A DNA stretch of 47,147 nucleotides. Source: Pseudomonadota bacterium. GTDB taxonomy: Bacteria; Pseudomonadota; Alphaproteobacteria; Micavibrionales; UBA2020. The notes beneath the pieces were generated by a model. It did not search any database. It saw only the letters and a program-made list of their open reading frames with translations, and was not told the DNA's origin. Shown in pieces: positions 1 through 8,491 of the stretch (its first letter is position 1; every line of letters begins with the position of its first letter). The stretch spans positions 1-47,147 of the forward strand of contig JAEXMB010000057.1 in the NCBI GenBank assembly GCA_023444705.1. The letters run 5' to 3'. A program made the translations under genes and the position numbers.

Positions 1-186
1 CTACAGTACCTCGACAAGGCCTATGTCTGGTTTGACGACTATTCCAACAAGAACACCGACGAAATCCGCGAAACTGGCGACAAGATCCTCAACAAGGTCG
101 AGGAAACCGGCGACAACGTCAGCGATAAAATCCGCGAAAGCGACATCCTCACCGACGAGGAACGCAACACAGGCACAGCGCGTTAA
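1..186 (+). CDS. C-terminal end of an unknown protein (5' truncated)
   Basis: The first reading frame is open from the window edge to a TAA at 184-186 and gives a 61-residue, highly charged tail rich in Asp, Glu and Lys. It contains a repeated pattern of the form IRETGDK / VEETGDN / IRESD, which looks like an amphipathic helix or coiled coil. The next gene starts 3 bases after the stop, so the two are probably co-transcribed. I do not recognise the family and the N-terminal part lies outside the window. Confidence 0.6.
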   Translation, partial: LQYLDKAYVWFDDYSNKNTDEIRETGDKILNKVEETGDNVSDKIRESDILTDEERNTGTAR

Positions 187-189
187 ACC

Positions 190-522
190 ATGAGCAAGCC
201 GCGCAAAAAGAAAGCCGCCACAACCGGCAAAACCAAAAAACGCATCATTGTGGTCGTGCTTGTCCTGATTGCCGTCGGGCTCGCCACGCTGATGCTGACC
301 GAGCCGCGCCAGTTGCCCGCGCTGATCGCCGACCATGCGGCAGTACGTACCGCCTATGCCTGGCGCGACAGCGCGAAAGAACGCGTGCATAACTGGATGT
401 ACCCGCTGGCCGCCCTGCGCCCGCAGGAACAAGACCCCGCGCGCGACGGCGTCGGCTATAAGGAACAAGACCGCGACGCGCTTGATAAACTTCTGCAAAG
501 CAAGGAAGGCAGCACACCATGA
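190..522 (+). CDS. small single-pass membrane protein, unknown function
   Basis: A 110-residue protein. A very basic N-terminus (about residues 2-18, mostly Lys, Arg and Thr) is followed by one hydrophobic segment at about residues 19-35, then a soluble tail with a Trp/Tyr-containing middle and a charged end. The charge pattern suggests an inner-membrane protein with a cytoplasmic N-terminus. It lies 3 bases after the preceding gene and its stop overlaps the start of the SDR gene by 4 bases (ATGA), so translation is probably coupled. I do not recognise the family. Confidence 0.65.
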   Translation: MSKPRKKKAATTGKTKKRIIVVVLVLIAVGLATLMLTEPRQLPALIADHAAVRTAYAWRDSAKERVHNWMYPLAALRPQEQDPARDGVGYKEQDRDALDKLLQSKEGSTP

Positions 523-1289
523 CCAATACCCATGCCGCCAGCACACCCGCCGACCAACCCTTGCGCGACCGCGTGGCGCTGATCACCGGTGCTTCGCGCG
601 GGCTGGGTGCGGCACTGGCGCGCAGCATGGCGGCGGCGGGCGCGCATGTGATTTTGCTGGCCCGCACGCAAGGGGCGCTTGAAGAACTCGACGACCAGAT
701 CCAGGCCGCGGGCGGGCGCGCGACGCTGTTCCCCTTTGATCTGGGTGAAACGCGCAAGATCAGCGCCATCGGCCCCGCCATCGCCGACAAGTTCGGCAGG
801 CTTGATATTTTCGTCGGCAACGCGGCACAGCTTGGCAACCTCAGTCCTGTCGCCCATTCCGACCCCAAGATTTTCGAGGAAACATTCCGCATCAACTTTT
901 TCGCGAACTATCACCTGCTGCGCACGCTCGACCCGCTGTTGCGCGCCTCTGACGCGGGCCGCGCGCTGTTTGTGACGGATGCCGCCGCCCACGTCAAATC
1001 GCCGTTCTGGGGTGCCTATGCCGCGACCAAGGCCGCACTTGAAAGCATGGTGCTGACCTACGCCGCCGAAGTGGCGCACAGCCCCTTGCGCGTCAATCTG
1101 GTCGACCCCGGCGTCATGCGTACCGATATGCGCGCCAGCGCCTTCCCCGCCGAAAGTCACGACGCTTTGCCCAAACCCGAAGACATCGCCGCCGCCCTGT
1201 TGCCGTGGGTCAGCCCGTCATGCACGCAGAGCGGCACCAACCAGCACCTGAACTGCACCGCTGCCGCCACGGTGGGCAGCGCGCAATGA
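519..1289 (+). CDS. short-chain dehydrogenase/reductase (SDR) family protein
   Basis: A 256-residue Rossmann-fold protein. The nucleotide-binding motif TGASRGLG lies at about residue 24, the GNAA segment follows strand 4, and the YxxxK pair appears as YAATK. The GASRGLG pattern suggests NADP(H) in classical SDRs. The residue 13 positions before the Tyr, normally the catalytic Ser, is Asp here (VTDAAAH where relatives have VSS-type sequence), so oxidoreductase activity is uncertain. The C-terminus is short and low in similarity to typical SDRs. The start overlaps the previous gene and the stop overlaps the next start, both by 4 bases. Substrate unknown. Confidence 0.85.
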   Translation: MTNTHAASTPADQPLRDRVALITGASRGLGAALARSMAAAGAHVILLARTQGALEELDDQIQAAGGRATLFPFDLGETRKISAIGPAIADKFGRLDIFVGNAAQLGNLSPVAHSDPKIFEETFRINFFANYHLLRTLDPLLRASDAGRALFVTDAAAHVKSPFWGAYAATKAALESMVLTYAAEVAHSPLRVNLVDPGVMRTDMRASAFPAESHDALPKPEDIAAALLPWVSPSCTQSGTNQHLNCTAAATVGSAQ

Positions 1290-2254
1290 CGATAGCCAAC
1301 CCGCATTTCATCGAAGGCGCCATTGATGCCGCGACATTGCGGCTCAAGCGTCATGCGGCGCTGGCCAGCATCAGCGTCGGCGCGGTGCTGATCGCCATCA
1401 AAGTTTACGCCTATCTTGCCACCAAGTCGGTGAGCTTGCTGTCATCGCTGATGGATTCGTGCTTTGACACGCTAGCGTCGCTGATTACCTTCATGAGCGT
1501 CCTGCATGCCGCAACGCCAGCCGATGCACAGCACCGCTTTGGCCACGGCAAGATGGAGGCGCTGTCCGCACTGGCACAGGCCGTTTTTGTCACGCTGACC
1601 GCCTGCTTTCTGCTCTACGAGGCCGCAAGCCGCCTGATTAACCCTGTGGCCATCGAAACGCCGGTCACCGGTATTGTCGTTACACTGGTTTCAATCGTGC
1701 TGACCATCGGCCTTGTGCTGTTCCAGCGCCATGTCATCAAGCGCACGCAATCCATCGCCATCACCGCCGACCATCTGCACTATAAAGGCGACCTGTTGAT
1801 GAACATGGGCGTCATCGCCGCCCTGTTGATTACCGGCTATACTGGTATCGCCGCGGTCGACGCGCTGTTCGCGCTTGGCATCGCGTTGCACCTGTTGTGG
1901 GGCGTGTGGGGCATCGTGCGCCAGTCGGTCGACATCCTGATGGACAAGGAACTGCCCCCCGCCACGCGCAAGGACATTCTGGCGCTGATCAACCGCCACC
2001 CCAAGGCCGTTGACGTGCATGACCTGCGCACGCGCAACACGGGCGAGCGTATTTTCATCGAATTCCATCTGGAGCTTGACGGCAACATGAGCCTTAAGGC
2101 CGCGCATCAGGTGACGGAGGAAATCGAAAAAATCCTCTTTGACGCCTACCCTGCGTCCGAAGTCATCATCCACCAGGAACCGGCCGGCCTTGACGACCAC
2201 CGCATCGACGATCAGGTCAGGCACGCAGGCGAACAACAGCAGGCGGCACCTTAA
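1286..2254 (+). CDS. cation diffusion facilitator (CDF) metal exporter, FieF/YiiP type
   Basis: A 322-residue inner-membrane divalent-cation/proton antiporter that would export Zn, Fe or a similar metal. It has about six membrane segments followed by a soluble C-terminal domain. The metal site typical of FieF/YiiP is visible: D-x3-D in the second helix (DSCFD) and H-x3-D in the fifth (HYKGD). The HRFGHGKME loop is characteristic. The C-terminal domain carries the usual HDLRTRNTG and EFHLELD segments. I chose the ATG at 1286 because it overlaps the preceding stop (ATGA) and matches the family N-terminus; a longer frame from 1205 would run through the SDR gene. Metal specificity is not decidable by eye. 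Confidence 0.93.
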   Translation: MTIANPHFIEGAIDAATLRLKRHAALASISVGAVLIAIKVYAYLATKSVSLLSSLMDSCFDTLASLITFMSVLHAATPADAQHRFGHGKMEALSALAQAVFVTLTACFLLYEAASRLINPVAIETPVTGIVVTLVSIVLTIGLVLFQRHVIKRTQSIAITADHLHYKGDLLMNMGVIAALLITGYTGIAAVDALFALGIALHLLWGVWGIVRQSVDILMDKELPPATRKDILALINRHPKAVDVHDLRTRNTGERIFIEFHLELDGNMSLKAAHQVTEEIEKILFDAYPASEVIIHQEPAGLDDHRIDDQVRHAGEQQQAAP

Positions 2255-2269
2255 GACGCCGCGCGCGTT

Positions 2270-3697
2270 TTAATCCGCGTAGGGATTTTTGGATTTTTTC
2301 AGCACGAAACGGATCGGCGTCGCCGGAATGCCGAAATCACGGCGCAGGCCGTTGATCATGAAACGCTGGTGCGTGTCGGGATAGTCGTCGGGGCGGCTGA
2401 CCCACAGCGCAAAAGTCGGCGGACGCGCCTTGATCTGCGTCATATAACGCAGGCGGTTCTGGCGGCCCTGTACCAGCGGTGCGGGGTGTTGTGCCTCCAT
2501 GCCGCGCAGCCAGCGGTTGAGCTTGCCGGTCGAAACACGCTTGTTCCAGAACCCGTAGGTTTCCAGCACCGCATCCATCAGCTTGTCCAGACGCGTATGG
2601 TTCTGGGCGGAGATCGTCACCATGCGCAGATCGCGCGCCTGCGCGAGGTTGCTGGTCAGCTGGTGCTTGAACTCGTCGAGCATTTCCTCGCGGTTTTGCA
2701 CGGCATCCCACTTGTTGACGGCGATGACCAGTGCGCGGCCTTCGCGCAGCACGAGGTCGGCGATGTTGAGATCCTGCTTTTCAAACGCGTTTTCGGCATC
2801 CAGCACCAGCACGACGACCTGCGCCAGACGGATCGCGCGCAGGGTATCGTCGACGGCCATTTTCTCGATGGTGTCGACCACACGGGTGCGGCGGCGCAAA
2901 CCGGCGGTATCGACAAGACGGAAATGACGGCCACTGTATTCCCAGTCGACGTGGATGGCGTCGCGGGTAATGCCGGCCTCAGGGCCTGTCATGGCGCGTT
3001 CTTCGCCGACCAAGGCGTTGAGCAGTGTGGACTTGCCTGCATTGGGGCGGCCCACGATGGCAAGCTTGATGGGAATGGCTGCGTCTTCTTCGGCGGCGTC
3101 TTCGTCGCCAAAACCAAGTTCGTCGCCTTCCTGATAGCGTTGCAGGGCGCGGCCGATCTCGGCTTCCTCGTCGTCGCCTTCGTCACCGCCTGCGGGTGTC
3201 GCGGCATCAACAAAAGGCTTGAGGATGTCATAGAGATCTCCCATGCCGTCGCCATGTTCGGCGGACATCGGGATCGGCTGGCCAAAGCCAAGCTCGTACG
3301 CTTCCAGCACGCCGGGTTCACCCTTGGCGCTTTCAACCTTGTTTACCACCAGATGCACGGGGATCTTCTGTTTGCGCAGCCAGTCGGCGAAGTGGCGGTC
3401 CATCGGCGTGATGCCGGTGCGGCCGTCGACCACCAGCAATGCAGCATCGGCACGCTCGAGCGCGCGTTCGGTCTGCTGGCGCATGCGGCCCTGAATGCTG
3501 TTGTCAAAACTTTCTTCAAGCCCCGCGGTGTCGATGACGCGAAAGGAAAGGTCAAGCAGTTGCGCATCCGCCTCGCGCCAGTCGCGCGTCAGGCCGGGGG
3601 TGTCATGCACCAGTGCCAGCTTTTTGCCGACAAGACGGTTGAACAGCGTCGACTTGCCGACGTTGGGGCGGCCTACAATGGCCAAAGTGAAAGTCAT
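2270..3697 (-). CDS. der: ribosome-associated GTPase Der (EngA)
   Basis: A 475-residue GTPase with two G domains in tandem, needed for 50S subunit assembly. Domain 1 starts at residue 8 with GRPNVGKST, followed by DTPGL and NKVE. An acidic linker (rich in Asp/Glu/Gly) leads to domain 2 with GRPNAGKST, DTAGLRR and NKWD. The C-terminal KH-like domain follows, with the expected NRWLRG and RLRYMTQ segments. Length and order match the family. It is the last gene of a yfgM-bamB-der run, an order known from many proteobacteria. A GGAA element precedes the ATG. It converges with the CDF gene. Confidence 0.98.
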   Translation of the reverse strand: MTFTLAIVGRPNVGKSTLFNRLVGKKLALVHDTPGLTRDWREADAQLLDLSFRVIDTAGLEESFDNSIQGRMRQQTERALERADAALLVVDGRTGITPMDRHFADWLRKQKIPVHLVVNKVESAKGEPGVLEAYELGFGQPIPMSAEHGDGMGDLYDILKPFVDAATPAGGDEGDDEEAEIGRALQRYQEGDELGFGDEDAAEEDAAIPIKLAIVGRPNAGKSTLLNALVGEERAMTGPEAGITRDAIHVDWEYSGRHFRLVDTAGLRRRTRVVDTIEKMAVDDTLRAIRLAQVVVLVLDAENAFEKQDLNIADLVLREGRALVIAVNKWDAVQNREEMLDEFKHQLTSNLAQARDLRMVTISAQNHTRLDKLMDAVLETYGFWNKRVSTGKLNRWLRGMEAQHPAPLVQGRQNRLRYMTQIKARPPTFALWVSRPDDYPDTHQRFMINGLRRDFGIPATPIRFVLKKSKNPYAD

Positions 3698-3739
3698 CTT
3701 CGTTCCTTATGACGGGGTGAGGCACACGGTACCGCCCGC

Positions 3740-5074
3740 CTATCTCCAAGCTGTCAGGTCGCCGTCCTGCGTGAGGGTGTAAAGCGTTTCGCCCGCAACC
3801 AGCGGCGCAATGGTAATACTGTCGCCAAGGTCTGTGGTGCGGATGATCTTGCCGCTTTGTGCGTCGATTTCCATCAGCTCGCCGTTGCTGCCGGCGGTGA
3901 TCAAACGTCCGCCTGCCAGCACGGGGCCGGTCCAGACCACAGGGTTTTCGCGTTTCTCGTCTTCAAAGCGCGGCAGTTGCTGCACCCAGTGGATCTCGCC
4001 GCTGTCACGGCGCAGGGCGACGACCTGCTGTTCGGTCGTGACGATAAAGATCGTGCGGCCCGCAGCCCACGGCGTTTCGGCGGACCCGACCTCGCGCTGC
4101 CACAGGCGACGGCCCGTGACCTGATCGAGCGCGACCATACGGCCCGAATAGCTGAGCGCGAAGACCACGCCCTGATCAATCACAGGCAGGCCGCGGATAT
4201 CGGCGATGGCGCCCATCGAGCCGCTGCGGCGTACGGCCGACAGATTGTCTTCCCAGACCACGCGGCCGTTTTCAGGGCGCAGGCCGTAGAGTTCACCCGA
4301 AGACAGCGGCAGCACAACCAGCGTTTCATCAACGGCAGGCGCGGCCGAACCCAGCAGGTTGGTGCTTTCGCTCACACCGCTATAGCTCCACAGCGGCGCG
4401 CCATCAGACACGCTAAAAACCATCAGGCGGTTGTCGAGCGTGACGACATAGACTTGCTCGTTCATTACGGCAGGTGCGCTGCGCGCGGGCGAGGGCAATT
4501 TGGTCTTCCACAATTGCGCGCCGGTTTGCGGGTTGAGCGCGGTCAGGTATTTATAACCGCTGGTCGCATACAAACGCCCCGAGGCATAGGCCAGTCCGCC
4601 GCCGACGGCGCCGCTGTCTTCCTCGCCTTTCGGCACGATGGAGGCACTCCATTTGCGGCTGCCGTTCTTGGCGTCAAAGGCGCGGACCTCGCCGTCGGTA
4701 TCGACGGAGAATACCATGCCTTCAGCCATCACGGGCGCTGCGGTCAGCGGGCGACGGCGGTTACCGCCGCTGCCGATCGAGCTGCTCCATGCTTTCTTGA
4801 GCGGCTGGCCAAGCGCCAGATGCCCCATCGCGTGATTGGGATAGCCGCCAACCTGCGGCCAGAACTGGTTGGTCCAGGCCTCGGGCAGATCGACGGGCAC
4901 GTCGCTGAGCTGCGGCGACGGCGTCAGCGCGGTTTGCAATTGCAGGACCGACAGGCGTTCACCGGGCAAAATGCGGTCAACCTCGTTGTCGCAGGCCGCA
5001 AGGCCCATTACCACGGATGTCATCGCGGCAAACATGGTCAGGCGGTGAAAGCGGGTGAAGGTCTGCATCATCAT
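3740..5074 (-). CDS. bamB: outer membrane protein assembly factor BamB (lipoprotein)
   Basis: A 444-residue beta-propeller lipoprotein of the BAM complex, which folds proteins into the outer membrane. The N-terminus has a signal sequence ending in a lipobox (GLAAC, Cys at about residue 28). The rest is built of PQQ-type propeller blades: repeats such as ALNPQTGAQLWK, ALDQVTGRRLWQR and EIDAQSGKI are visible throughout. It is somewhat longer than E. coli BamB, as is common in alphaproteobacteria. An AGGAT element precedes the first of three consecutive ATG codons, so that start was kept. It sits between the yfgM-like gene and der, the standard neighbourhood. Confidence 0.95.
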   Translation of the reverse strand: MMMQTFTRFHRLTMFAAMTSVVMGLAACDNEVDRILPGERLSVLQLQTALTPSPQLSDVPVDLPEAWTNQFWPQVGGYPNHAMGHLALGQPLKKAWSSSIGSGGNRRRPLTAAPVMAEGMVFSVDTDGEVRAFDAKNGSRKWSASIVPKGEEDSGAVGGGLAYASGRLYATSGYKYLTALNPQTGAQLWKTKLPSPARSAPAVMNEQVYVVTLDNRLMVFSVSDGAPLWSYSGVSESTNLLGSAAPAVDETLVVLPLSSGELYGLRPENGRVVWEDNLSAVRRSGSMGAIADIRGLPVIDQGVVFALSYSGRMVALDQVTGRRLWQREVGSAETPWAAGRTIFIVTTEQQVVALRRDSGEIHWVQQLPRFEDEKRENPVVWTGPVLAGGRLITAGSNGELMEIDAQSGKIIRTTDLGDSITIAPLVAGETLYTLTQDGDLTAWR

Positions 5075-5101
5075 CGGTCTATCCTGCGTGTCGTTCAGGG
5101 A

Positions 5102-5773
5102 TTACTTGCTTTTGCCGTCGGTCACTGCGGCATCGGCCTGATACAGCTCGCGCAGGGTAAAGGCGCGCGTGCGCGCATCCTGCGGTGCCAGCGCATCGCC
5201 GGAAATCTCCGCCATTTTATCGGCGGCGTCTTTCATGCGGCCTTCGCGTGCATAGAGCAACCCTTGCATTTCAAGTGCGCTAAAGCGCCACGGCTGGCCC
5301 GCGCGTGCAAGCGGTGCAAGCTGTGCGTCAAGTTCCGCCGCAGGCGCGCTGTCAAGGCGCAGGCCCGCCGCATACAAAACACCAAGGTCGCGCAAAACGG
5401 GATCAGCCGCGCGGTCTTTGACCAGCGCGTCGTATTGCGCCAGCGCCTTGACCGTGTCGCCTTTGCTCAGCGCGCGCGACGCCGCCGTCAGACGCACCAG
5501 CGCGATATGCGCGGGACGGCCGAGCGTGTCGGGATCAGCCGCGAGTTTTTCAAGCGCAGCGGGGTCTGCAAAGGCATTCATCATTTGCGCAGTCGCGGCG
5601 CGGTTCTTGTCGGCGACATGGCCGCGCCACATGCTGACCCCTGCGGTCGCGATGATGGCCAGAATGATCGTCGCCGCGATCCACAGGCGGTTTTCCGCCC
5701 AGAAGTTTTCAAGCTTCATGCGGCGCAGATCGTCATCAATTTCACGAAAGACGGAAGAGACAGGCTCGGTCAT
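5102..5773 (-). CDS. YfgM-like tetratricopeptide membrane protein
   Basis: A 223-residue protein with a cytoplasmic N-terminus (MTEPVSSVFREIDDDLRRMK), one membrane segment at about residues 31-50, and a helical periplasmic domain with TPR-like Ala-rich repeats. This is the YfgM/DUF2133-like family, in E. coli an ancillary partner of SecYEG and of periplasmic chaperones. The position directly before bamB and der supports the call. I used the ATG at 5773, which has an upstream ACGAGG element and starts with the typical cytoplasmic tail; a frame-open extension to 5878 adds a segment unlike the family. The role in the Sec/BAM pathway is inferred from homology and context. Confidence 0.85.
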   Translation of the reverse strand: MTEPVSSVFREIDDDLRRMKLENFWAENRLWIAATIILAIIATAGVSMWRGHVADKNRAATAQMMNAFADPAALEKLAADPDTLGRPAHIALVRLTAASRALSKGDTVKALAQYDALVKDRAADPVLRDLGVLYAAGLRLDSAPAAELDAQLAPLARAGQPWRFSALEMQGLLYAREGRMKDAADKMAEISGDALAPQDARTRAFTLRELYQADAAVTDGKSK

Positions 5774-5911
5774 CGGTTGGGGCCTCGTAAAAAGAGCGGA
5801 AAACGGTGCGGAAACAATCGCTTGGGCAAGCATACCGCCACCTGCGGCAAGGGTGCAGAAAAGCGCCCTGCGGGTCAAGGAAAACCCCGCTTTTTATTGA
5901 CATAATGCGGT

Positions 5912-6679
5912 TTATTTAGGGCCGAGCTTGTAGCGGCGGTCGTTTGCCGGTCCTGCCGGTCCCTGCACGCCGCCGGCGGGGCCGGTCATGCCTGCCTTGG
6001 GCAGGATATCCGCCGCGTCGATCTGCGCGCGGAAATCGCGCGGCAGGCTGTCGCGCACGGCGCGCAAAACGTCCTGCTGTTGCGGCGTGCGCCACAAATC
6101 CGCGCGCAGCAACAACGGCAGCTGGCCGCTCTGGCACAGACGCAGGGCGACGCTTTCGCCCTTTTGCCCTGCTGTCAGCAGATCTTCGCGCGTAAAGCTC
6201 TCGCCACTCTTGAGGGCTGCGTCCACCACGGCGGCAAAATGGTTGTTGCAGGCGTAGTGATAGAACATGCCGCCCTGCATGCTGGCACCTTTGATCGACG
6301 GCGTCTGGTTGCGCAGGGCTGACAGGCTGCCGATGACAGGCGTCGCCAGAATGGCGCGTTGTGCGCGTTCGATTTCAAAGAGGTGTTCGGCCAGACGCTC
6401 GTGCCCGAAAATGGCGGCGATGCGCGCGGGCGTGTCGCCATCTTCGTTGCGGATCAGCGCGCTGAAACCTTTTTTGCAGACCAGCGCCTCGCACAATTCC
6501 TCGTCGCCGCGAAGGGCCGCGAAATGCAACAGCGTCTGCCCGCGGTCGTCGCACCAGTTGGCGTCGCCGCCATTGTCATCCAGCAAGGCCAGCAACGCCG
6601 CGTTGTCGCGCTTGGCCAGCATATCGGTGATGGCGGTCAGCTTGCCGCGCTGTGCGTCTGGTTTGTTGGCGTCGGTCAT
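5912..6679 (-). CDS. ankyrin-repeat protein (first of an adjacent pair)
   Basis: A 255-residue protein without signal peptide. Ankyrin repeats occupy about residues 25-110; DRGQTLLHFAALRGDEELCE and EDGDTPARIAAIFGHERLAE are clear repeats. The C-terminal half is non-ankyrin and includes a segment GQLPLLLRADLW, which recurs in the neighbouring ankyrin protein. The tail is rich in Gly and Pro. A good AAGGAAAG site precedes the ATG. It lies 9 bases downstream of the second ankyrin gene and upstream of the yfgM-bamB-der run on the same strand. Ankyrin domains bind proteins; the partner is unknown. Confidence 0.85.
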   Translation of the reverse strand: MTDANKPDAQRGKLTAITDMLAKRDNAALLALLDDNGGDANWCDDRGQTLLHFAALRGDEELCEALVCKKGFSALIRNEDGDTPARIAAIFGHERLAEHLFEIERAQRAILATPVIGSLSALRNQTPSIKGASMQGGMFYHYACNNHFAAVVDAALKSGESFTREDLLTAGQKGESVALRLCQSGQLPLLLRADLWRTPQQQDVLRAVRDSLPRDFRAQIDAADILPKAGMTGPAGGVQGPAGPANDRRYKLGPK

Positions 6680-6688
6680 GGTCTTTCC

Positions 6689-7891
6689 TTACAGCTTGAA
6701 ATGTTTTTTGTCGCGCTGCGCCAGCATGTGGCGGTCGACCTGCGACAGCACGCGCGAATAATCGTCGGCACTAAATTCGCGCGAATTGGCGTCGCGCCAC
6801 TGATAGAGCTGTTGCGGGCGCGCGAGTTCCTGCGCTGCCGCCGCCCAGACGCGGCGCAGGCTGTGCCCCTGCCCGTACCACAGGTCGGCGCGCATGATTT
6901 CGTGCAGCTGGCGGCCGCGCACGATGAAATTGACCGGCGCCTCCTGCAAGGCGGTATTGCTCTCCAGCAAGGCACCCGCCTTGGCGGTGCCAAGCACGGC
7001 AAAACCACGGCGGTAGTTGGCAAAATCATGCGCCTGCAAGGCGTAATCCATTGCGCGCGCGCCCTTGTAGGCGCCGGGAGGTTCCTGTGTGAGTTCCACG
7101 GCACTCATCTCGCGCGGGGTCTTGAAAGACGCACTGTCGCAACCAAGCGCGCGCAGGCGATCCGCCATATCGTACCACGCAGCACTCAGGCGCAGCGGCG
7201 TGCGGCACCACCACAGCATTTGCAGAGATGTCTCGCCGCGGAAATGGCGCGCGTGGATATCGGCACCGTTTTCTGCCAGCAGTTGCGCCATCTCGCCGTG
7301 CAACAACAGCACGCAGTGATGAAAGGCCGACAGGTCGGGGCGTGTTTTGACGTTGGCGTCTGCGCCAAGCATCAGTGCCGCGCGTGCGATCGTTACGTCG
7401 TTTTTCTCAGCCGCCGCCGCCAGTACGGCATCAAGCTGTGTTTGTGCGTTGACGGCGCGCGTGCCCTCGCCCGCCGTTTCACCGCGCCCGTAAAGCGCAA
7501 GGTAATGCACGCCTTCGTCCCAGCCAAGCGCGCGGGCATAGTCGATCGCCGTGCGGGCCTGCGCGTCGGTATCGCCGCCGCGGATGAATTTTTCTTTTTC
7601 GCGCCCGCCGGAAATCACCAGCAACAGCGTTGCAATGTCGCGGCGGTCGATAATGTGATGGATCAGCGGACGGCCGTCGATGACGGTGTTGAAATTGGCC
7701 TTGGTCCACATCAGGTCCTGCAGGCGGCGGCGCAGCGTATCGGTATCGGGATTTTGCGCGATCAGGTCACGCAGCGCCTGATCGGCCAGACGTTGCGCCT
7801 GTGCCGCGTCGGGGTCGGCCAGAACCGCCGCCGTTACAGGCAGGGTAAAATCTTTCAGCCAGTCGGGTGGCGATGACGGCGCAGGTTGCAC
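6689..7891 (-). CDS. ankyrin-repeat protein (second of an adjacent pair)
   Basis: A 400-residue, probably cytoplasmic protein. Repeats are degenerate: a segment around residues 70-110 (PLIHHIIDRRDIATLLLVIS), and a clearer one around 165-225 with GADANVKTRPDLSAFHHCVL and NGADIHARHFRGETSLQMLW. The C-terminal third is non-ankyrin and holds RQLHEIMRADLW, matching the RADLW segment of the downstream protein. The two genes are 9 bases apart and probably arose by duplication. The gene is divergent from the DUF2794 gene across a 270-bp spacer. Function unknown. Confidence 0.82.
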   Translation of the reverse strand: MQPAPSSPPDWLKDFTLPVTAAVLADPDAAQAQRLADQALRDLIAQNPDTDTLRRRLQDLMWTKANFNTVIDGRPLIHHIIDRRDIATLLLVISGGREKEKFIRGGDTDAQARTAIDYARALGWDEGVHYLALYGRGETAGEGTRAVNAQTQLDAVLAAAAEKNDVTIARAALMLGADANVKTRPDLSAFHHCVLLLHGEMAQLLAENGADIHARHFRGETSLQMLWWCRTPLRLSAAWYDMADRLRALGCDSASFKTPREMSAVELTQEPPGAYKGARAMDYALQAHDFANYRRGFAVLGTAKAGALLESNTALQEAPVNFIVRGRQLHEIMRADLWYGQGHSLRRVWAAAAQELARPQQLYQWRDANSREFSADDYSRVLSQVDRHMLAQRDKKHFKL

Positions 7892-8161
7892 AGGTGGGCG
7901 GCCTTTTTACTGAAAAAGGTTGAAAATCAAGCGTCTGATGCGGTTTTCGTTTTTACCATATGACGAAAGCCCTGCCAAGGCGAAAGGCGGCACATGTCCG
8001 CACACATGCGGCGGCGCAGCATTTTCGCGGTCTTATGGCTTTTCCCACTGATTTTTCGTGATTTTTTGTGGCCGCACCCTTGTCGCGCCGCGACCACGGC
8101 CCTAAGATAAGCGCCACCTGTTCTTGATACGGTTTCTGACAGGCAACTGCATTCGACGATC

Positions 8162-8491
8162 ATGCTGGTATTTCTGCGCGACAGGATCACGGGCCGCAAA
8201 GGCGCCACCGGACAAGCCACCTTCAGCAAGGGGGAGCTGAGCATGATTCTCGGCGTCTACAGCCGCAAGGTCCAGCATGGCCAATGGCGCGACTATGCCA
8301 TCGACAGCCTGCCCGACATGGCGGTGTTCTCGGTCTTTCGCTCAAGCCACGAAACGCCGCTGTACTCGATCGCCAAGTATCCGTCGCGCAGCCTGATGAA
8401 ACCGTCACGCTACGTCGTTTTTTCTGGCCAGGAGACGCTCACGCAAGGCACATCGCTGAGCGAGGTTCTCGCGGTCTTTGCGGAGGAATAA
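8162..8491 (+). CDS. DUF2794 family protein
   Basis: A 109-residue small protein of a family found mainly in alphaproteobacteria. The conserved core is visible: FSKGELSMILGVYSRKV, then GQWRDYAIDSLPDMAVFSVF, then PLYSIAKYP and a C-terminal LSEVLAVF segment. The family has no established function. The ATG at 8162 was used because the conserved FSKGELS segment precedes the internal Met at 8243; no strong ribosome-binding site is seen. Its TAA overlaps the ATG of the next gene (TAATG), so the two are coupled. The upstream spacer contains a tandem 10-bp repeat. Confidence 0.85.
   Translation: MLVFLRDRITGRKGATGQATFSKGELSMILGVYSRKVQHGQWRDYAIDSLPDMAVFSVFRSSHETPLYSIAKYPSRSLMKPSRYVVFSGQETLTQGTSLSEVLAVFAEE

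Noticed and set aside
5870..5900. GCGGG...CCCGC hairpin followed by TTTTT on the + strand
   Set aside because: There is no + strand gene upstream; it lies in the leader region between two minus-strand genes and the stem is only 5 bp.
3857..5905. 682-codon open frame on the + strand
   Set aside because: It is fully antisense to bamB and the yfgM-like gene; such long shadow frames are common in high-GC DNA, and it has no motif or ribosome-binding site.
7927..8244. 105-codon minus-strand frame in the ankyrin-DUF2794 spacer
   Set aside because: It overlaps the DUF2794 coding sequence, has no ribosome-binding site, and its product is a basic Cys/Arg-rich sequence without features.
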